Below, piece after piece: positions 15,577 through 25,362 of a DNA stretch of 50,393 nt; positions within the stretch are counted from its first letter, which is position 1, and every line of letters starts with the position of its first letter. Position numbers and translations under genes: made by a program. The notes beneath the pieces were generated by a model. It was not told the DNA's origin and searched no databases. It worked only from the letters and a program-made list of their open reading frames with translations. Source of the stretch: Flavobacterium sp. (lineage in GTDB: Bacteria; Bacteroidota; Bacteroidia; Flavobacteriales; Flavobacteriaceae); contig NZ_JAQSDH010000016.1 in NCBI RefSeq assembly GCF_029945805.1, forward strand, positions 1 to 50,393. Reading direction: 5' to 3'.

Positions 15577-16740
15577 TTATGAATTTACGGTTACTAATTT
15601 GGCAGCCTCTTTGGCTTTTTCAACAACGCCTTCTATAGGTGTTTCTACAGAATCGCTTGTTAAAGCTACACCCATTCTACGAAACGGACGAGAGGTTGGC
15701 TTCCCAAATATACGAAAATCTGTTTTAGATAGGCCCGCAATTTCAGCAATTCCGTTAAATGTTGGATTGTTTGAATTCTCGGAGGCTAATATTACGGCAC
15801 TTGCTCCGGCTTTTTCTAAAGTAATTTCAAAAATAGGCAAGCTTAGAATCGCACGCAAATGCAGTTCAAATTCGTTAAAATTTTGCGTTCCAGCCAAAGT
15901 TACCATTCCAGTATCGTGTGGTCTTGGAGATAATTCCGAAAAATAGACACCTTCATCAGTAAGGAAAAATTCTACTCCAAAAAGTCCTGCACCACCGAGA
16001 GCTTCAGTCACTTTTTTAGCCATGTCCTTTGCTTCAAATAAGTCTTTATCAGCTACTTTTGCAGGTTGCCAGCTTTCCATATAATCGCCACGCTCTTGGC
16101 GGTGTCCAATTGGTGCGCAGAACAAGGTAGGATTTCCATTTTGAGTAACGGTTAATAAAGTAATCTCGGAATTGAAATGCACAAATGCTTCTACAATAAC
16201 TTCTACCACATCGCCGCGCGAACCTGCAACCGCATAGTTCCAAGCTTTTTCTATGTCAGATTCAATTTTTATTGTTGATTGTCCTTTTCCAGATGAAGAC
16301 ATTAATGGTTTTACAACGCAAGGCATTCCGACTTCGGTAACGGCTTTTTGCAATTCTTCTGCTGAAGTTGCGTACCTGTAGTGGGCTGTTTTTAGTCCTA
16401 ATTCTTTTGCAGCCAAATCACGAATTGCTTTTCGATTCATGGTGAAATTTGCCGCTTTCGCGGATGGAACTACGGTAATTCCTTGTTTCTCATAATCGTA
16501 GAAACGTTCAGTGCGTATTGCTTCAATTTCGGGAACAATAAAGTCAGGATTGTGTTTGGCTACAATTCGATCAAGTTCTGAACCGTCGAGCATATTGATA
16601 ACTTCAAAACTGTGTGCGACTTGCATTGCTGGTGCATTTTCGTAGCTGTCAACTGCAATTATGTTTTGTCCGATTCGTTGTGCGGCGATTGCAAATTCTT
16701 TTCCTAATTCGCCCGAACCTAATAATAGTATTTTTGCCAT
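15577..16740 (-). CDS. purT: Formate-dependent phosphoribosylglycinamide formyltransferase
   Basis: A 387-residue ATP-grasp enzyme that makes formyl-GAR from GAR, formate and ATP, the folate-independent route for step three of purine synthesis. The N-terminal [11 protein letters not shown] is diagnostic. ATP-grasp features include [36 protein letters not shown] and the Mg ligands in VEFF and ELSPR. The C-terminal [19 protein letters not shown] is typical of PurT. Length matches the family. Confidence 0.96.
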   Translation of the reverse strand: MAKILLLGSGELGKEFAIAAQRIGQNIIAVDSYENAPAMQVAHSFEVINMLDGSELDRIVAKHNPDFIVPEIEAIRTERFYDYEKQGITVVPSAKAANFTMNRKAIRDLAAKELGLKTAHYRYATSAEELQKAVTEVGMPCVVKPLMSSSGKGQSTIKIESDIEKAWNYAVAGSRGDVVEVIVEAFVHFNSEITLLTVTQNGNPTLFCAPIGHRQERGDYMESWQPAKVADKDLFEAKDMAKKVTEALGGAGLFGVEFFLTDEGVYFSELSPRPHDTGMVTLAGTQNFNEFELHLRAILSLPIFEITLEKAGASAVILASENSNNPTFNGIAEIAGLSKTDFRIFGKPTSRPFRRMGVALTSDSVETPIEGVVEKAKEAAKLVTVNS

Positions 16741-16840
16741 TTTATAGTACTTGAAAATTCGTTATTGAAGGCTGCTTTTTATTTATTTTTCTGCCGATGT
16801 TTGAATTGCGAAAGACGAATATTAATTTGTACTGCCGATT

Positions 16841-16935
16841 GCGTTAGGGATTGAGGCTTTGTTTGAGCTCTTTTTTAGTGCATGCCAATGCACTAAAAAA
16901 AGCGAGTGCCGAAAGCCCGACCTGAAAGGTAACGC
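16841..16935. ncRNA. Structured intergenic element, possible flavobacterial RNA motif or repeat
   Basis: In the 242-base gap between purT and the aminotransferase gene, nested complementary segments form a multi-stem fold: GCGTTA (16841-16846) with TAACGC (16930-16935), GGCTTT (16855-16860) with AAAGCC (16912-16917), a perfect 13-bp hairpin (16871-16883 with 16888-16900, loop GCCA), and ACCT-GAA-AGGT at 16920-16930. From memory, the edge sequences GCGTTAGGGATTGA and GACCTGAAAGGTAACGC recur in many Flavobacterium genomes; it may be the flavo-1 motif described from comparative genomics, which I cannot confirm. The strand is undetermined. Confidence 0.6.
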
Positions 16936-16982
16936 CGAAATTAATTTATAAAAAAGCCCCGATTTTACTTGGAGATAATGGT

Positions 16983-18167
16983 TTATGCTAGCACTTCTTT
17001 GATTCTTTTGAAGGCTTCGGATAATAATTCTTCGCTAGTTGCGTATGAAAAACGAATGCAATCTGGGTTTCCAAACGCATCGCCAGTAACAGAAGCAACA
17101 TTGGCTTCGGATAATAAGTACATGGACAAATCATCTGCGTTGTTGATTAAGGTTCCGCGCAATGTTTTTCCAAAAAAGGATGAAACGTCTGGGAAAACAT
17201 AAAATGCGCCTTCGGGAACATTGATTTTCATTCCCGGAATTTCTTTTATCAATCCGACTACTAAATCGCGACGGCCTTTGAAGGCAGCGACCATTTCGTT
17301 TAAAACACTTGGATCGGCATCAACTGCTGTGATTGTGGCTCTTTGTGCAATAGAATTTGCTCCAGAAGTTACTTGTCCTTGCATTTTCGTACAGGCTTTT
17401 GCAATGAATTCTGGCGCACCAATGTATCCAATTCTCCAGCCGGTCATCGCGAATGCTTTGGCAACGCCATTAACGGTTATAGTACGGTCAAACATTCCTG
17501 GAATAGATGCCATACTGCAAAAAGTGCCTGAGAAGTTGATGTGTTCGTAAATCTCGTCGGCGGCAATGTAGATGTTTGGATATTTTTCTAACATTGTAGC
17601 AATGGCTGTAAATTCTTCGCGAGAATATACAGAGCCACTGGGATTGCACGGAGAACTGTACCAAATCATTTTGGTTTTTGGCGTAATTGCTGCTTCTAAT
17701 TCTTCGGGAGTGATTTTGAAATCATTTTCAATAGAAGTTGGTACTTCAACCGGAATTCCACCAGATAATTTTATGATTTCGGAATACGAAACCCAATATG
17801 GAGCTGGAAGAATTACTTCGTCGCCATCGTTTAACATTACCTGAGCGATGTTGTACAAGGATTGTTTTGCACCTGTTGAAACTACTACGTTTGCTGGTTT
17901 ATAATCTAAATTATTATCTCTTTTGAATTTTCTGCAGATGGCTTCTTTCAAATCCATATAGCCGTCAACGGGAGAATAGGTTGAATAGTTTTCATCAATC
18001 GCTTTTTTGGCAGCTTCTTTGATAAAATCGGGTGTGTTGAAATCAGGTTCGCCTAAACTTAAACTGATAATGTCTTTTCCTTGGGCTTTCAGTTCTCTTG
18101 CTAATGCCGCCATTGCAAGTGTTTGGGAAGTGGATAAATTATTGATTCTGTCCGATAATGGATTCAT
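16983..18167 (-). CDS. Class I pyridoxal-phosphate aminotransferase (aspartate aminotransferase type)
   Basis: A 394-residue fold-type I aminotransferase. The cofactor lysine is in VNGVAKAFAMTGWRIGY. Other landmarks are SLGEPDFNTP, STGAKQSLYN, SPCNPSGSVYS with the substrate-contacting Asn, AADEIYEH with the ring Asp, and a C-terminal RFSYATSEE whose Arg binds the substrate carboxylate. The best match is the thermophilic-type aspartate/prephenate aminotransferase group. Amino-acid specificity cannot be fixed from sequence. Confidence 0.9.
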   Translation of the reverse strand: MNPLSDRINNLSTSQTLAMAALARELKAQGKDIISLSLGEPDFNTPDFIKEAAKKAIDENYSTYSPVDGYMDLKEAICRKFKRDNNLDYKPANVVVSTGAKQSLYNIAQVMLNDGDEVILPAPYWVSYSEIIKLSGGIPVEVPTSIENDFKITPEELEAAITPKTKMIWYSSPCNPSGSVYSREEFTAIATMLEKYPNIYIAADEIYEHINFSGTFCSMASIPGMFDRTITVNGVAKAFAMTGWRIGYIGAPEFIAKACTKMQGQVTSGANSIAQRATITAVDADPSVLNEMVAAFKGRRDLVVGLIKEIPGMKINVPEGAFYVFPDVSSFFGKTLRGTLINNADDLSMYLLSEANVASVTGDAFGNPDCIRFSYATSEELLSEAFKRIKEVLA

Positions 18168-18206
18168 TGTTGTGCCGTTGTTAGTTAGAAATTTAAAAAG
18201 TAAAAT

Positions 18207-18241
18207 TAAAAAAAATATCCCAATTTGTGGTTGGGATATTT
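18207..18241 (-). terminator. Terminator of the desaturase gene
   Basis: AAATATCCCAA (18213-18223) pairs with TTGGGATATTT (18231-18241). On the minus strand it is followed by a T-rich stretch. Confidence 0.8.
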
Positions 18242-18249
18242 GAAATTAT

Positions 18250-19362
18250 TTATGCTACTTGGGGTTGCTGTCCTAAATCTCTTAAATGTTTGAAATGGGC
18301 AACAACAGCGCCTCTCATTGTTTTAAATTCATGATAAGGCAAGTTGCATTCTTTTGCAGTTTCTTTTACGATTTCAGCAATTTTTCCGTAGTGAATGTGA
18401 CTGATGTTTGGGAAAAGATGGTGTTCTACTTGGTGATTTAATCCGCCAGTGAACCAATTAATAATTTTGTTTTTAGGAGCAAAATTAGCAGTGGTATACA
18501 ATTGATGTATCGCCCATGTGTTTTCTATTTCGCCATCTTCATTCGGAACAGGATTTGTAGTTTCGTCAACTACGTGTGCCAATTGAAAAACGATACTTAA
18601 TATCAATCCCGCCGTATAATGCATAACAAAAAATCCAATTAAAACTTGCCACCATACAATTCCTAAAACCATTGGAACAGCAATCCAAACTGAAAAATAA
18701 ATTACTTTGGTAATAATTAAGGTGGTCCATAATATTTTTGGACTCTTAGCTTCTCCGTATGACAATTTTCTTTTTAAATAACCCCTCATTTGTTTGAAAT
18801 CAGTAGTTAATGACCAGTTGAAAGTCAATAAACCATATAGGATGAAGGAATAATAATGTTGAAATTTATGAAAACTGTACCATTTGGCTTCTTTGGTGAA
18901 ACGAATGACTCTTCCGGCATCCAAATCCTCATCATGCCCATGAATGTTGGTATAAGTGTGGTGTAGCACATTGTGTTGTACTTGCCAATTGTATACATTT
19001 CCGGCCAATATATAGATGCTGCCACCCATAAATTTATTTATCCAAGATTTGTTAGAATAAGCGCCATGATTCCCATCGTGCATCACGTTCATTCCAATTC
19101 CAGCCATCCCAATTCCAATTACAATTGACAATAAAAAGAATACCCAAAAAGGCATTGAGGTTAAAGTAAGGATTAAGAAATAGGGCGTCAGAAAAACGGT
19201 AAAAAGGATCACAGTTTTTAAATGTAATTTCCAATTTCCAGTTTTTTCAATATTATTTTCTTTGAAATAAGTATTTACACGAGAATTTAAAGTTCTAAAA
19301 AACTTAAGTGAATCATTTTTAGAAAAGACAGGTGTTGTTGGATTCATATTTTTGATATTCAT
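18250..19362 (-). CDS. Membrane fatty acid desaturase
   Basis: A 370-residue integral membrane di-iron desaturase. The three histidine boxes are present: HDGNHGAY (HxxxH), HNVLHHTY (HxxHH) and HQVEHHLFP (QxxHH type). Hydrophobic pairs flank the first box and the region around VIYFSVWIAVPMVLGIVWW. The QVEHH box is typical of front-end or linoleoyl-CoA-type desaturases, but no cytochrome b5 domain is fused. It introduces a double bond into membrane acyl chains, probably for fluidity control. The start may instead be the Met at 19347 (MNPTTPVF), five residues in. It stands alone. Confidence 0.92.
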   Translation of the reverse strand: MNIKNMNPTTPVFSKNDSLKFFRTLNSRVNTYFKENNIEKTGNWKLHLKTVILFTVFLTPYFLILTLTSMPFWVFFLLSIVIGIGMAGIGMNVMHDGNHGAYSNKSWINKFMGGSIYILAGNVYNWQVQHNVLHHTYTNIHGHDEDLDAGRVIRFTKEAKWYSFHKFQHYYSFILYGLLTFNWSLTTDFKQMRGYLKRKLSYGEAKSPKILWTTLIITKVIYFSVWIAVPMVLGIVWWQVLIGFFVMHYTAGLILSIVFQLAHVVDETTNPVPNEDGEIENTWAIHQLYTTANFAPKNKIINWFTGGLNHQVEHHLFPNISHIHYGKIAEIVKETAKECNLPYHEFKTMRGAVVAHFKHLRDLGQQPQVA

Positions 19363-19434
19363 AATTTTGTGTAAATGTAATTATTAATATTTTTTAAAGA
19401 ATATAAACAAATCATAATTATTAACGAAAAGCAC

Positions 19435-19442
19435 TATTTTTG
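19435..19442 (+). promoter_or_regulatory. -7 promoter box of rsmG
   Basis: TATTTTTG matches TAnnTTTG and ends 15 bases before the chosen ATG. It overlaps the in-frame upstream start codon at 19440, which supports the later start. Confidence 0.5.
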
Positions 19443-19457
19443 TTCAAAATTCAATTT

Positions 19458-20087
19458 ATGGAAGAAATTATTAAGCAATTCCCTAATCTTACTGAAAATC
19501 AAACACTACAGTTTCAAAAGTTAGAAGCGTTATATCACGATTGGAACGCAAAAATAAATGTTATTTCGCGTAAAGATATTGACGAATTATATACCAAACA
19601 TATTTTGCACTCATTAGCGATTGCCAAAATACAGCCATTTGAACCCGGAACTTATATTCTGGATGTTGGAACTGGCGGCGGTTTTCCTGGAATTCCGTTA
19701 GCGATTTTGTTTCCAGAAACGCGTTTTTATTTAATTGATATTATTTTAAAAAAAATAAAAGTCGTTCAAGCTGTTGCCGAAGCCTTAGAATTAAAGAATG
19801 TAAAAGCAGAACAATTGCGTGCAGAGCATGTAAAAGGCGACTATGATTTTATAGTAAGTCGCGCCGTTACCAATATGCCCGATTTTGTTTCGTGGATTAA
19901 AGATAAAATCAAAAAACAAAACAAGCATAAGCTAAACAACGGAATTCTTTACTTGAAAGGCGGCGATTTAGCAGAAGAATTAAAAGATTTCCCAAGAGCA
20001 ACCGAATATTCTATCGCCGATTTCTTTTCAAATGCATTCTTCGAAACTAAGAAAGTGGTGCATGTTCCTCTGAAGTTTAAAGCATAA
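19458..20087 (+). CDS. rsmG: 16S rRNA (guanine-527 N7) methyltransferase
   Basis: A 209-residue Rossmann-fold SAM methyltransferase that modifies G527 in the 530 loop of 16S rRNA. Diagnostic segments are HDWNAKINVISRKD near the N-terminus, HSLAIAK, the SAM loop LDVGTGGGFPGIPLAI and SRAVTNMPDFV. Length is normal. I start at 19458 (MEEIIKQFPNL), because the upstream in-frame codon falls within the -7 box. A bidirectional terminator follows at 20091-20115. Confidence 0.95.
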   Translation: MEEIIKQFPNLTENQTLQFQKLEALYHDWNAKINVISRKDIDELYTKHILHSLAIAKIQPFEPGTYILDVGTGGGFPGIPLAILFPETRFYLIDIILKKIKVVQAVAEALELKNVKAEQLRAEHVKGDYDFIVSRAVTNMPDFVSWIKDKIKKQNKHKLNNGILYLKGGDLAEELKDFPRATEYSIADFFSNAFFETKKVVHVPLKFKA

Positions 20088-20090
20088 AAA

Positions 20091-20115
20091 AAGTCTCCGA
20101 TTGGAGACTTTTTTG
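20091..20115. terminator. Bidirectional terminator
   Basis: AAGTCTCC (20091-20098), loop GATT, GGAGACTT (20103-20110), then T. It lies between converging rsmG and the hydrolase gene. Confidence 0.88.
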
Positions 20116-20118
20116 TTT

Positions 20119-22362
20119 TTAGTTCTTAACAATCTTTTTAGTTATGCTTCCGTTTTCCGTTCCAATGGAAATTAGATAAACTCCTTTAGATAATGAAACT
20201 GGAATTTCAAGTGTTTCATTTATGGTTTGATTTTTTAACTGGTAAATTGTTTTTCCAAGAATGTCTGTAAGATGGATCGTCGCACTTTCAATAGTATAAG
20301 AAGAATTAATTTCTAGCGAATTACCCACTGGATTCTTTACCCAAAGACTATTTAAATTTTCCGCAATTGGCGTTGATAAAACCGGATTTAAAATTTCATT
20401 CAAAGCAAAGGCTACATTAGCTGGTGTGAGTGTAATATGATTTTCATTTGTTGTTGGAATATAAGAAGCCGCGAATGGTGTAGTAGAAGCCGCATTTACA
20501 TTAGAATATAAATTGGTTGAACTCGAAACCGCCATCGAACTCAGTGTTGGTATAAAATCGAAATACAAGATATTTAGATTCGTAAAAAACTCGGTTAACA
20601 ATGCGTTACTGCCAAAAGAACTGCCTAGAGCTGTTAAATCAAATCTGCCTCCTGGAGCAGAATCTAAACCGTTTGTAAATGTGGGAGATTTTGATTTAGC
20701 AAGACTTTCGTAAACGGTAAACCAGATAAAAAGGTTCGTTTGAGCTCTAAAACGACTGACATCATTTGTAACGTTGGCCAACGGAGTAAAACGAAGATCG
20801 ATAATCGCTCGCTGCGTTGGGGTTATGTTGAAAGTATGCCCCATTACAACCATATCCGGTGTTCCAGTCATTGTTCCGTTTCCAGCGCCGTTCGCGATAG
20901 ATATATTTCTTGTGGTGGTTGGAAATCCTAAGGTATTCAACTCAGTTTGAAATGCTGTTCTAAAATTTGGAGCACCAGTTGGAACTAAACTCGCCGATGC
21001 CGTATTAAATTCAGTAGCACTACCAGCTTGCAAATGTCCTTGAAAATGATCAATCAACATTTCTTTTGCTGCCGGACTTTTTAACAATCCGTCTACAATT
21101 CCTTGAACCGTAACATCACCAAGTGGACCGTATGCCATATAATTGAATAAATGCTGGAAACCTATTGGAACATTTGCGCCAAGATGCGGTGAATCAAACG
21201 AAAGATACAAACGCGTGTCGGAATTTAAACTATTGGTTTCCATGTAGCGAAGCGCATATCTCGCAATCAATCCGCCCATACTTGGTCCGATAATTACGTT
21301 TTTTTCGGTACCAACTTTTTGCGCGTTAATCTGATTTATTAAAGCAACAAGAATCATTGCATTTCGTTGAATATAATCTACGCCGCCGTCAATAACCGTT
21401 GTTGTTCCAGGTCTTGTGTACGTTGGAAAATTTAAAACTACAATATCATAACCTTGGGCACGAACAATATCGCCAAGATTTTGACCCGTTGTTCCATAGT
21501 TTAAAAGAGAATAAATTGCAGCTGTATTTCTAGTGTCTCCAGGATCAAAGCCGTCCAATAAAAAAATTGGCTTATCTAAAATCCCATCAGTGGTATCCAA
21601 ATAAACATCATATTCACCCTGTCCTAAAAATGCGGCTGTTTCTCCATATCCTTGATACGGAATTGCAGATGAAATGGTCGTAACTGCATTGGTTACATTA
21701 GAATCGTTTTTGTTAGATGCGCCTAAATTTTGATTTTCAATATTAAATACGATGGACTGTTCTATAATTTCACCAGTCGATAGCGCAATTTTAAATCGGA
21801 TAATCTGCTTTCCGTTTTCAGTGAAATTTATTCTGAAAGTTTGATCAATTAGTACCGATTTCCAGTTTTTCGAATTGTTATAATTAACTGAAACTGAATT
21901 TACAGTTCTGTTTGTCGTGTTAAAGATTAAATCATTTTTAAGGATAAAATCAACCTGATTTGTTTTTGATTTTTGAAGTAAAGCACCTAGCAAATTGACG
22001 CTGTGTTTTTCAAACGGATAGTTACTGTCTATTTCAGATAATTTAACGCTTTCAAAATCAGTGATTAATAGTGATAATGGAATTTGTTTTTGAGCAAAAC
22101 CTAAATTCGCTTTTTCTTTGATGATTTCTATTTTTGGTAATCTTTCATTGAAATCTGCTCGTTGCATTTCGTTGTAAACTTGAAGAAAATAATTGGTTGA
22201 AATGTCTTCCAATTTTATTTTGGTTGCATTTGAGATACCAAAAACTCTATCGTAAATAATTTTCGTTTCTGATTTATCTTTTAAGAAATCAAAAGATTTG
22301 TCTTGTGCAAAAGCTGAAATGGATACAAGTAATAAAGTGAAAAGAGTAATTTTTATCTTCAT
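20119..22362 (-). CDS. T9SS-exported alpha/beta-hydrolase (lipase or esterase-like)
   Basis: A 747-residue secreted protein. The signal peptide ends AFAQ (about 20). An N-terminal beta-rich part is followed by an alpha/beta-hydrolase domain with the nucleophile elbow GPSMGGLIARY, preceded by PIFLLDGFDPGD (oxyanion strand) and followed by DSPHLGANVP, typical of lipase-like enzymes. The last 75 or so residues (VKNPVGNSLEINSSY, then GKTIYQL, and LSKGVYLISI with a KKIVKN end) form a type A T9SS sorting domain, so the enzyme should be exported across the outer membrane and anchored or released. The substrate is unknown. A single gene with terminators on both sides. Confidence 0.85.
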   Translation of the reverse strand: MKIKITLFTLLLVSISAFAQDKSFDFLKDKSETKIIYDRVFGISNATKIKLEDISTNYFLQVYNEMQRADFNERLPKIEIIKEKANLGFAQKQIPLSLLITDFESVKLSEIDSNYPFEKHSVNLLGALLQKSKTNQVDFILKNDLIFNTTNRTVNSVSVNYNNSKNWKSVLIDQTFRINFTENGKQIIRFKIALSTGEIIEQSIVFNIENQNLGASNKNDSNVTNAVTTISSAIPYQGYGETAAFLGQGEYDVYLDTTDGILDKPIFLLDGFDPGDTRNTAAIYSLLNYGTTGQNLGDIVRAQGYDIVVLNFPTYTRPGTTTVIDGGVDYIQRNAMILVALINQINAQKVGTEKNVIIGPSMGGLIARYALRYMETNSLNSDTRLYLSFDSPHLGANVPIGFQHLFNYMAYGPLGDVTVQGIVDGLLKSPAAKEMLIDHFQGHLQAGSATEFNTASASLVPTGAPNFRTAFQTELNTLGFPTTTRNISIANGAGNGTMTGTPDMVVMGHTFNITPTQRAIIDLRFTPLANVTNDVSRFRAQTNLFIWFTVYESLAKSKSPTFTNGLDSAPGGRFDLTALGSSFGSNALLTEFFTNLNILYFDFIPTLSSMAVSSSTNLYSNVNAASTTPFAASYIPTTNENHITLTPANVAFALNEILNPVLSTPIAENLNSLWVKNPVGNSLEINSSYTIESATIHLTDILGKTIYQLKNQTINETLEIPVSLSKGVYLISIGTENGSITKKIVKN

Positions 22363-22422
22363 AATAGTTTAGGTTTTTAGTTTTCGACATTCGAAGGTAC
22401 AAAAAATTAATAATCAATAACA

Positions 22423-22453
22423 TAAAAAAAGCCCAAGCATAAACTTGGACTTT
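22423..22453 (-). terminator. pruA terminator
   Basis: On the minus strand AAAGTCCAAG and CTTGGGCTTT pair with one G-T (22444-22453 with 22428-22437), followed by further T. Confidence 0.7.
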
Positions 22454-22487
22454 AAATTCTTCTTTCCTTTAAACGAAAAAGAGTATA

Positions 22488-24116
22488 TTATTCTCCTAAA
22501 AACGGATAACGATAATCTTCTGGAGTAACAAATGTTTCCTTGATTGTTCTTGGTGAAACCCAACGCAATAAGTTCTGCATTGACCCCGCTTTGTCATTTG
22601 TCCCTGATCCTCTCGCACCACCAAATGGTTGCATTCCAACAACAGCGCCAGTTGGTTTGTCGTTAATATAGAAGTTTCCGGCTGCATTTTGTAATGCTAC
22701 AGTAGCTTCCTCAATAGCATAACGATCTTGACTGAAAACCGCACCTGTCAAAGCATATTCTGAAGTGCCATCAACCAGCTCTAAAGTTTCTTTCCAATTT
22801 TTGTCTTCATAAACGTAAATAGTCATTACGGGTCCAAAAAGTTCGGTCTCCATTGTGGAATATTTTGGATTTGTAGTAACAATTACAGTTGGTTCAATAA
22901 AATAACCTTTTGATTTATCATAATTTCCACCAATGATAATTTCGGCATCTTTATCTTTTTTAGCTTGGTCAATATAACGGACTAATTTGTCAAAAGAAAC
23001 TTCGGTAATAACTGCAGTAACAAAATTACCGAAATCTTGTGGCGAACCCATTTTCATTGACTTAATATCTGCTATCAATTTTTCTTTAACTTCTGGCCAC
23101 ATACTTTGCGGAATGTAAGCTCTTGAAGCAGCCGAACACTTTTGGCCTTGAAATTCAAATGCTCCACGAGAAATTCCCGTAACCACTTGTTTTACATTAG
23201 CAGAAGGATGCGCTAGAATAAAATCTTTACCACCTGTTTCTCCTACTATTCGTGGATAGGTTTTATACTGACTAATATTCGTTCCAATTTTTGCCCAAAT
23301 ATCGTTAAATACTCCAGTTGAACCTGTAAAATGAACTCCAGCTAAATTACGATTGGTCAATACTAATTCTGAAATCATAGTTGAATCGCCCATTACCATG
23401 TTGATAACACCATCAGGTAAACCAGCTTCTTTGAAGATTTGCATGATCACATTCGCAGAATATACTTGTGATGCTGCAGGTTTCCAAATAACAACATTCC
23501 CCATCAAAGCAGCGCTAGAAGGTAAATTTCCTGCGATTGCTGTAAAGTTAAACGGAGTTATAGCGTAAACAAATCCTTCTAACGCACGATATTCAACTCG
23601 GTTCCAAACATCAGAATTTGATGCCGGTTGGTCCTTGTAAATTTGAGTCATGAACTGAACATTGTAACGTAAAAAGTCAATCAGTTCGCAAGATGCATCA
23701 ATTTCAGCTTGATAAATAGTTTTAGATTGCGCAATCATTGTTGCCGCATTAATTCTAGCTCGGTAAGGTCCGGCAATCAATTCGGCAGCTTTCAAAAAGA
23801 TAGCAGCGCGATGTTCCCACGGCATATTTGCCCATTTTTTTCTGGCTTCAAGTGCGGTAGTAATTGCTTGTTCAATATGTTTTTTTTCTGCCAAATGATA
23901 GGTTCCAACGATGTGTTGGTGATCATGAGGCGCGGACATGTTTTTGGTATTTCCGGTACGAATTTCTTCGCTTCCGATATAATTGGGAACATCAATAGTT
24001 TCGTTCCACATTTTTGAATAAGCTTCTAAAACGGCTGCTTTCTCAGGAGAATTTGGAGCATATGATTTTACGGGTTCATTAACCGCTTTTGGTACATTAA
24101 AGAAACCTTTTGGCAT
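22488..24116 (-). CDS. pruA: L-glutamate gamma-semialdehyde dehydrogenase
   Basis: A 542-residue aldehyde dehydrogenase that oxidises glutamate semialdehyde (from proline via P5C) to glutamate with NAD. The catalytic Cys327 is in GQKCSAASR and the general base Glu293 in VGETGGKDF. NAD-fold segments ITPFNFTAIAGNLP and FTGSTGVFNDIW, and the C-terminal NFYINDKPTGAVVGMQPFGG, are diagnostic for the stand-alone P5C dehydrogenase group. The proline dehydrogenase partner is not in the window. Confidence 0.95.
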   Translation of the reverse strand: MPKGFFNVPKAVNEPVKSYAPNSPEKAAVLEAYSKMWNETIDVPNYIGSEEIRTGNTKNMSAPHDHQHIVGTYHLAEKKHIEQAITTALEARKKWANMPWEHRAAIFLKAAELIAGPYRARINAATMIAQSKTIYQAEIDASCELIDFLRYNVQFMTQIYKDQPASNSDVWNRVEYRALEGFVYAITPFNFTAIAGNLPSSAALMGNVVIWKPAASQVYSANVIMQIFKEAGLPDGVINMVMGDSTMISELVLTNRNLAGVHFTGSTGVFNDIWAKIGTNISQYKTYPRIVGETGGKDFILAHPSANVKQVVTGISRGAFEFQGQKCSAASRAYIPQSMWPEVKEKLIADIKSMKMGSPQDFGNFVTAVITEVSFDKLVRYIDQAKKDKDAEIIIGGNYDKSKGYFIEPTVIVTTNPKYSTMETELFGPVMTIYVYEDKNWKETLELVDGTSEYALTGAVFSQDRYAIEEATVALQNAAGNFYINDKPTGAVVGMQPFGGARGSGTNDKAGSMQNLLRWVSPRTIKETFVTPEDYRYPFLGE

Positions 24117-24190
24117 AATATTTTAATTTGAAAATTAAACAATCTGAAAATTTGAAAGTTCCATTTTTTACGGATTTCTCAAATGAAACA

Positions 24191-24198
24191 CAAAAGTA
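24191..24198 (-). promoter_or_regulatory. Promoter of pruA
   Basis: The minus strand reads TACTTTTG (-7 box) at 24198-24191. A TTTG is 22 bases upstream at 24224-24221, close to the -33 spacing of Bacteroidota promoters. Confidence 0.55.
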
Positions 24199-24296
24199 CA
24201 AAGGATGATTTGATTATATCCAAACACTATCATAAAATAGCAGTAATTCAGTAAACTATTTTAACTAGAATGTAAGTCCATTTAGAATTTTAGAAT

Positions 24297-24304
24297 TAAT
24301 TTTG
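24297..24304 (+). promoter_or_regulatory. -7 promoter box of the ligase-associated repair operon
   Basis: TAATTTTG matches TAnnTTTG, 22 bases before the exonuclease ATG. One promoter could serve all four repair genes, which are separated by 1-10 bases. Confidence 0.5.
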
Positions 24305-24326
24305 AAATTGCATATTGTGTCTATTT

Positions 24327-25352
24327 ATGAAAACTCCGCTACTCGCTTTTAATGACAAAGGAATTTACTGCAAACAAGCAGATGTGTATCTCGATCCTTG
24401 GCGTCCGGTAAAAAATGCGATAATCACTCATGGTCATGCCGATCATTCACGTTGGGGAAACCAAAACTACATTACGCATAATACAAACGTTCCCATAATC
24501 AGACACCGTTTAGGAGAAATTAATGTTACTGGAAAAGAGTGGAACGAAACATTCGTAATCAATAATGTCAAATTTTCATTGCATCCTGCTGGACATATTT
24601 TCGGAAGTGCTCAGGTTCGGGTCGAACATCTCGGCGAAGTTTGGGTTTTTACTGGTGATTATAAAACGGAAGATGATGGAATTTCGGTTCCGTATGAAGT
24701 GGTGAAATGCCATACGTTCATTACTGAAAACACGTTCGGATTACCCGCTTTTAAATGGACGCCGCAAGCAGAAGTTATGACCGATGTAAATAATTGGTGG
24801 GCAGAAAATAGAGCAGAAGGTAAAACGTCAATTCTTTTTGGTTATTCTCTGGGAAAAGCGCAACGATTATTGAAATATCTGGATACCAATAACGGAACCA
24901 TATTTACGCATGGAGCGATTGAAAACATGACAAATGTGATTCGTCCGATGGTAGATTTTCCACCAACAACTTTAGTAACTAGAGAAACCAAAAAAGAAGA
25001 ATTACTCGGAAATATTGTTCTCGCGCCGCCAAGTGCACACGGCAGTACATGGATTCGGAAAATGACTCCTTTTGTAACGGGTTCTGCAAGCGGTTGGATG
25101 GCTTTTCGTGGAGCAAGAAGACGTCGTGCTGTTGACAAAGGATTCGTATTAAGCGATCATTGCGATTGGTATTCTTTATTAGATAGTATAAAAGCAACCG
25201 GCGCAGAAAAGATAATTTGCACACATGGTTACAGCGATATTTTTTCAAAATATTTACGTGAAATTGGCTACGATGCAAGAACGGAAAAAACGCAATATGA
25301 AGGCGATGACGGAGAAACTGCGGAAGTAGAATTAATAGAAAAAGAATCTTAA
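24327..25352 (+). CDS. Ligase-associated DNA damage response exonuclease (metallo-beta-lactamase fold)
   Basis: A 341-residue beta-lactamase/beta-CASP nuclease. The zinc motif THGHADHS supplies His35, His37, Asp39 and His40. HPAGHIFGSAQVR and FTGDYKTE provide further ligands, and SDHCDWYSLL is in the C-terminal part. It is the first of four tightly spaced genes (exonuclease, ATP ligase, DEXH helicase, PdeM) known as a conserved bacterial DNA repair cassette. The start at 24327 (MKTPLLAF) is preferred to the in-frame codon four residues upstream because the family begins there. Confidence 0.92.
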   Translation: MKTPLLAFNDKGIYCKQADVYLDPWRPVKNAIITHGHADHSRWGNQNYITHNTNVPIIRHRLGEINVTGKEWNETFVINNVKFSLHPAGHIFGSAQVRVEHLGEVWVFTGDYKTEDDGISVPYEVVKCHTFITENTFGLPAFKWTPQAEVMTDVNNWWAENRAEGKTSILFGYSLGKAQRLLKYLDTNNGTIFTHGAIENMTNVIRPMVDFPPTTLVTRETKKEELLGNIVLAPPSAHGSTWIRKMTPFVTGSASGWMAFRGARRRRAVDKGFVLSDHCDWYSLLDSIKATGAEKIICTHGYSDIFSKYLREIGYDARTEKTQYEGDDGETAEVELIEKES

Positions 25353-25362
25353 AACGGTAAAT

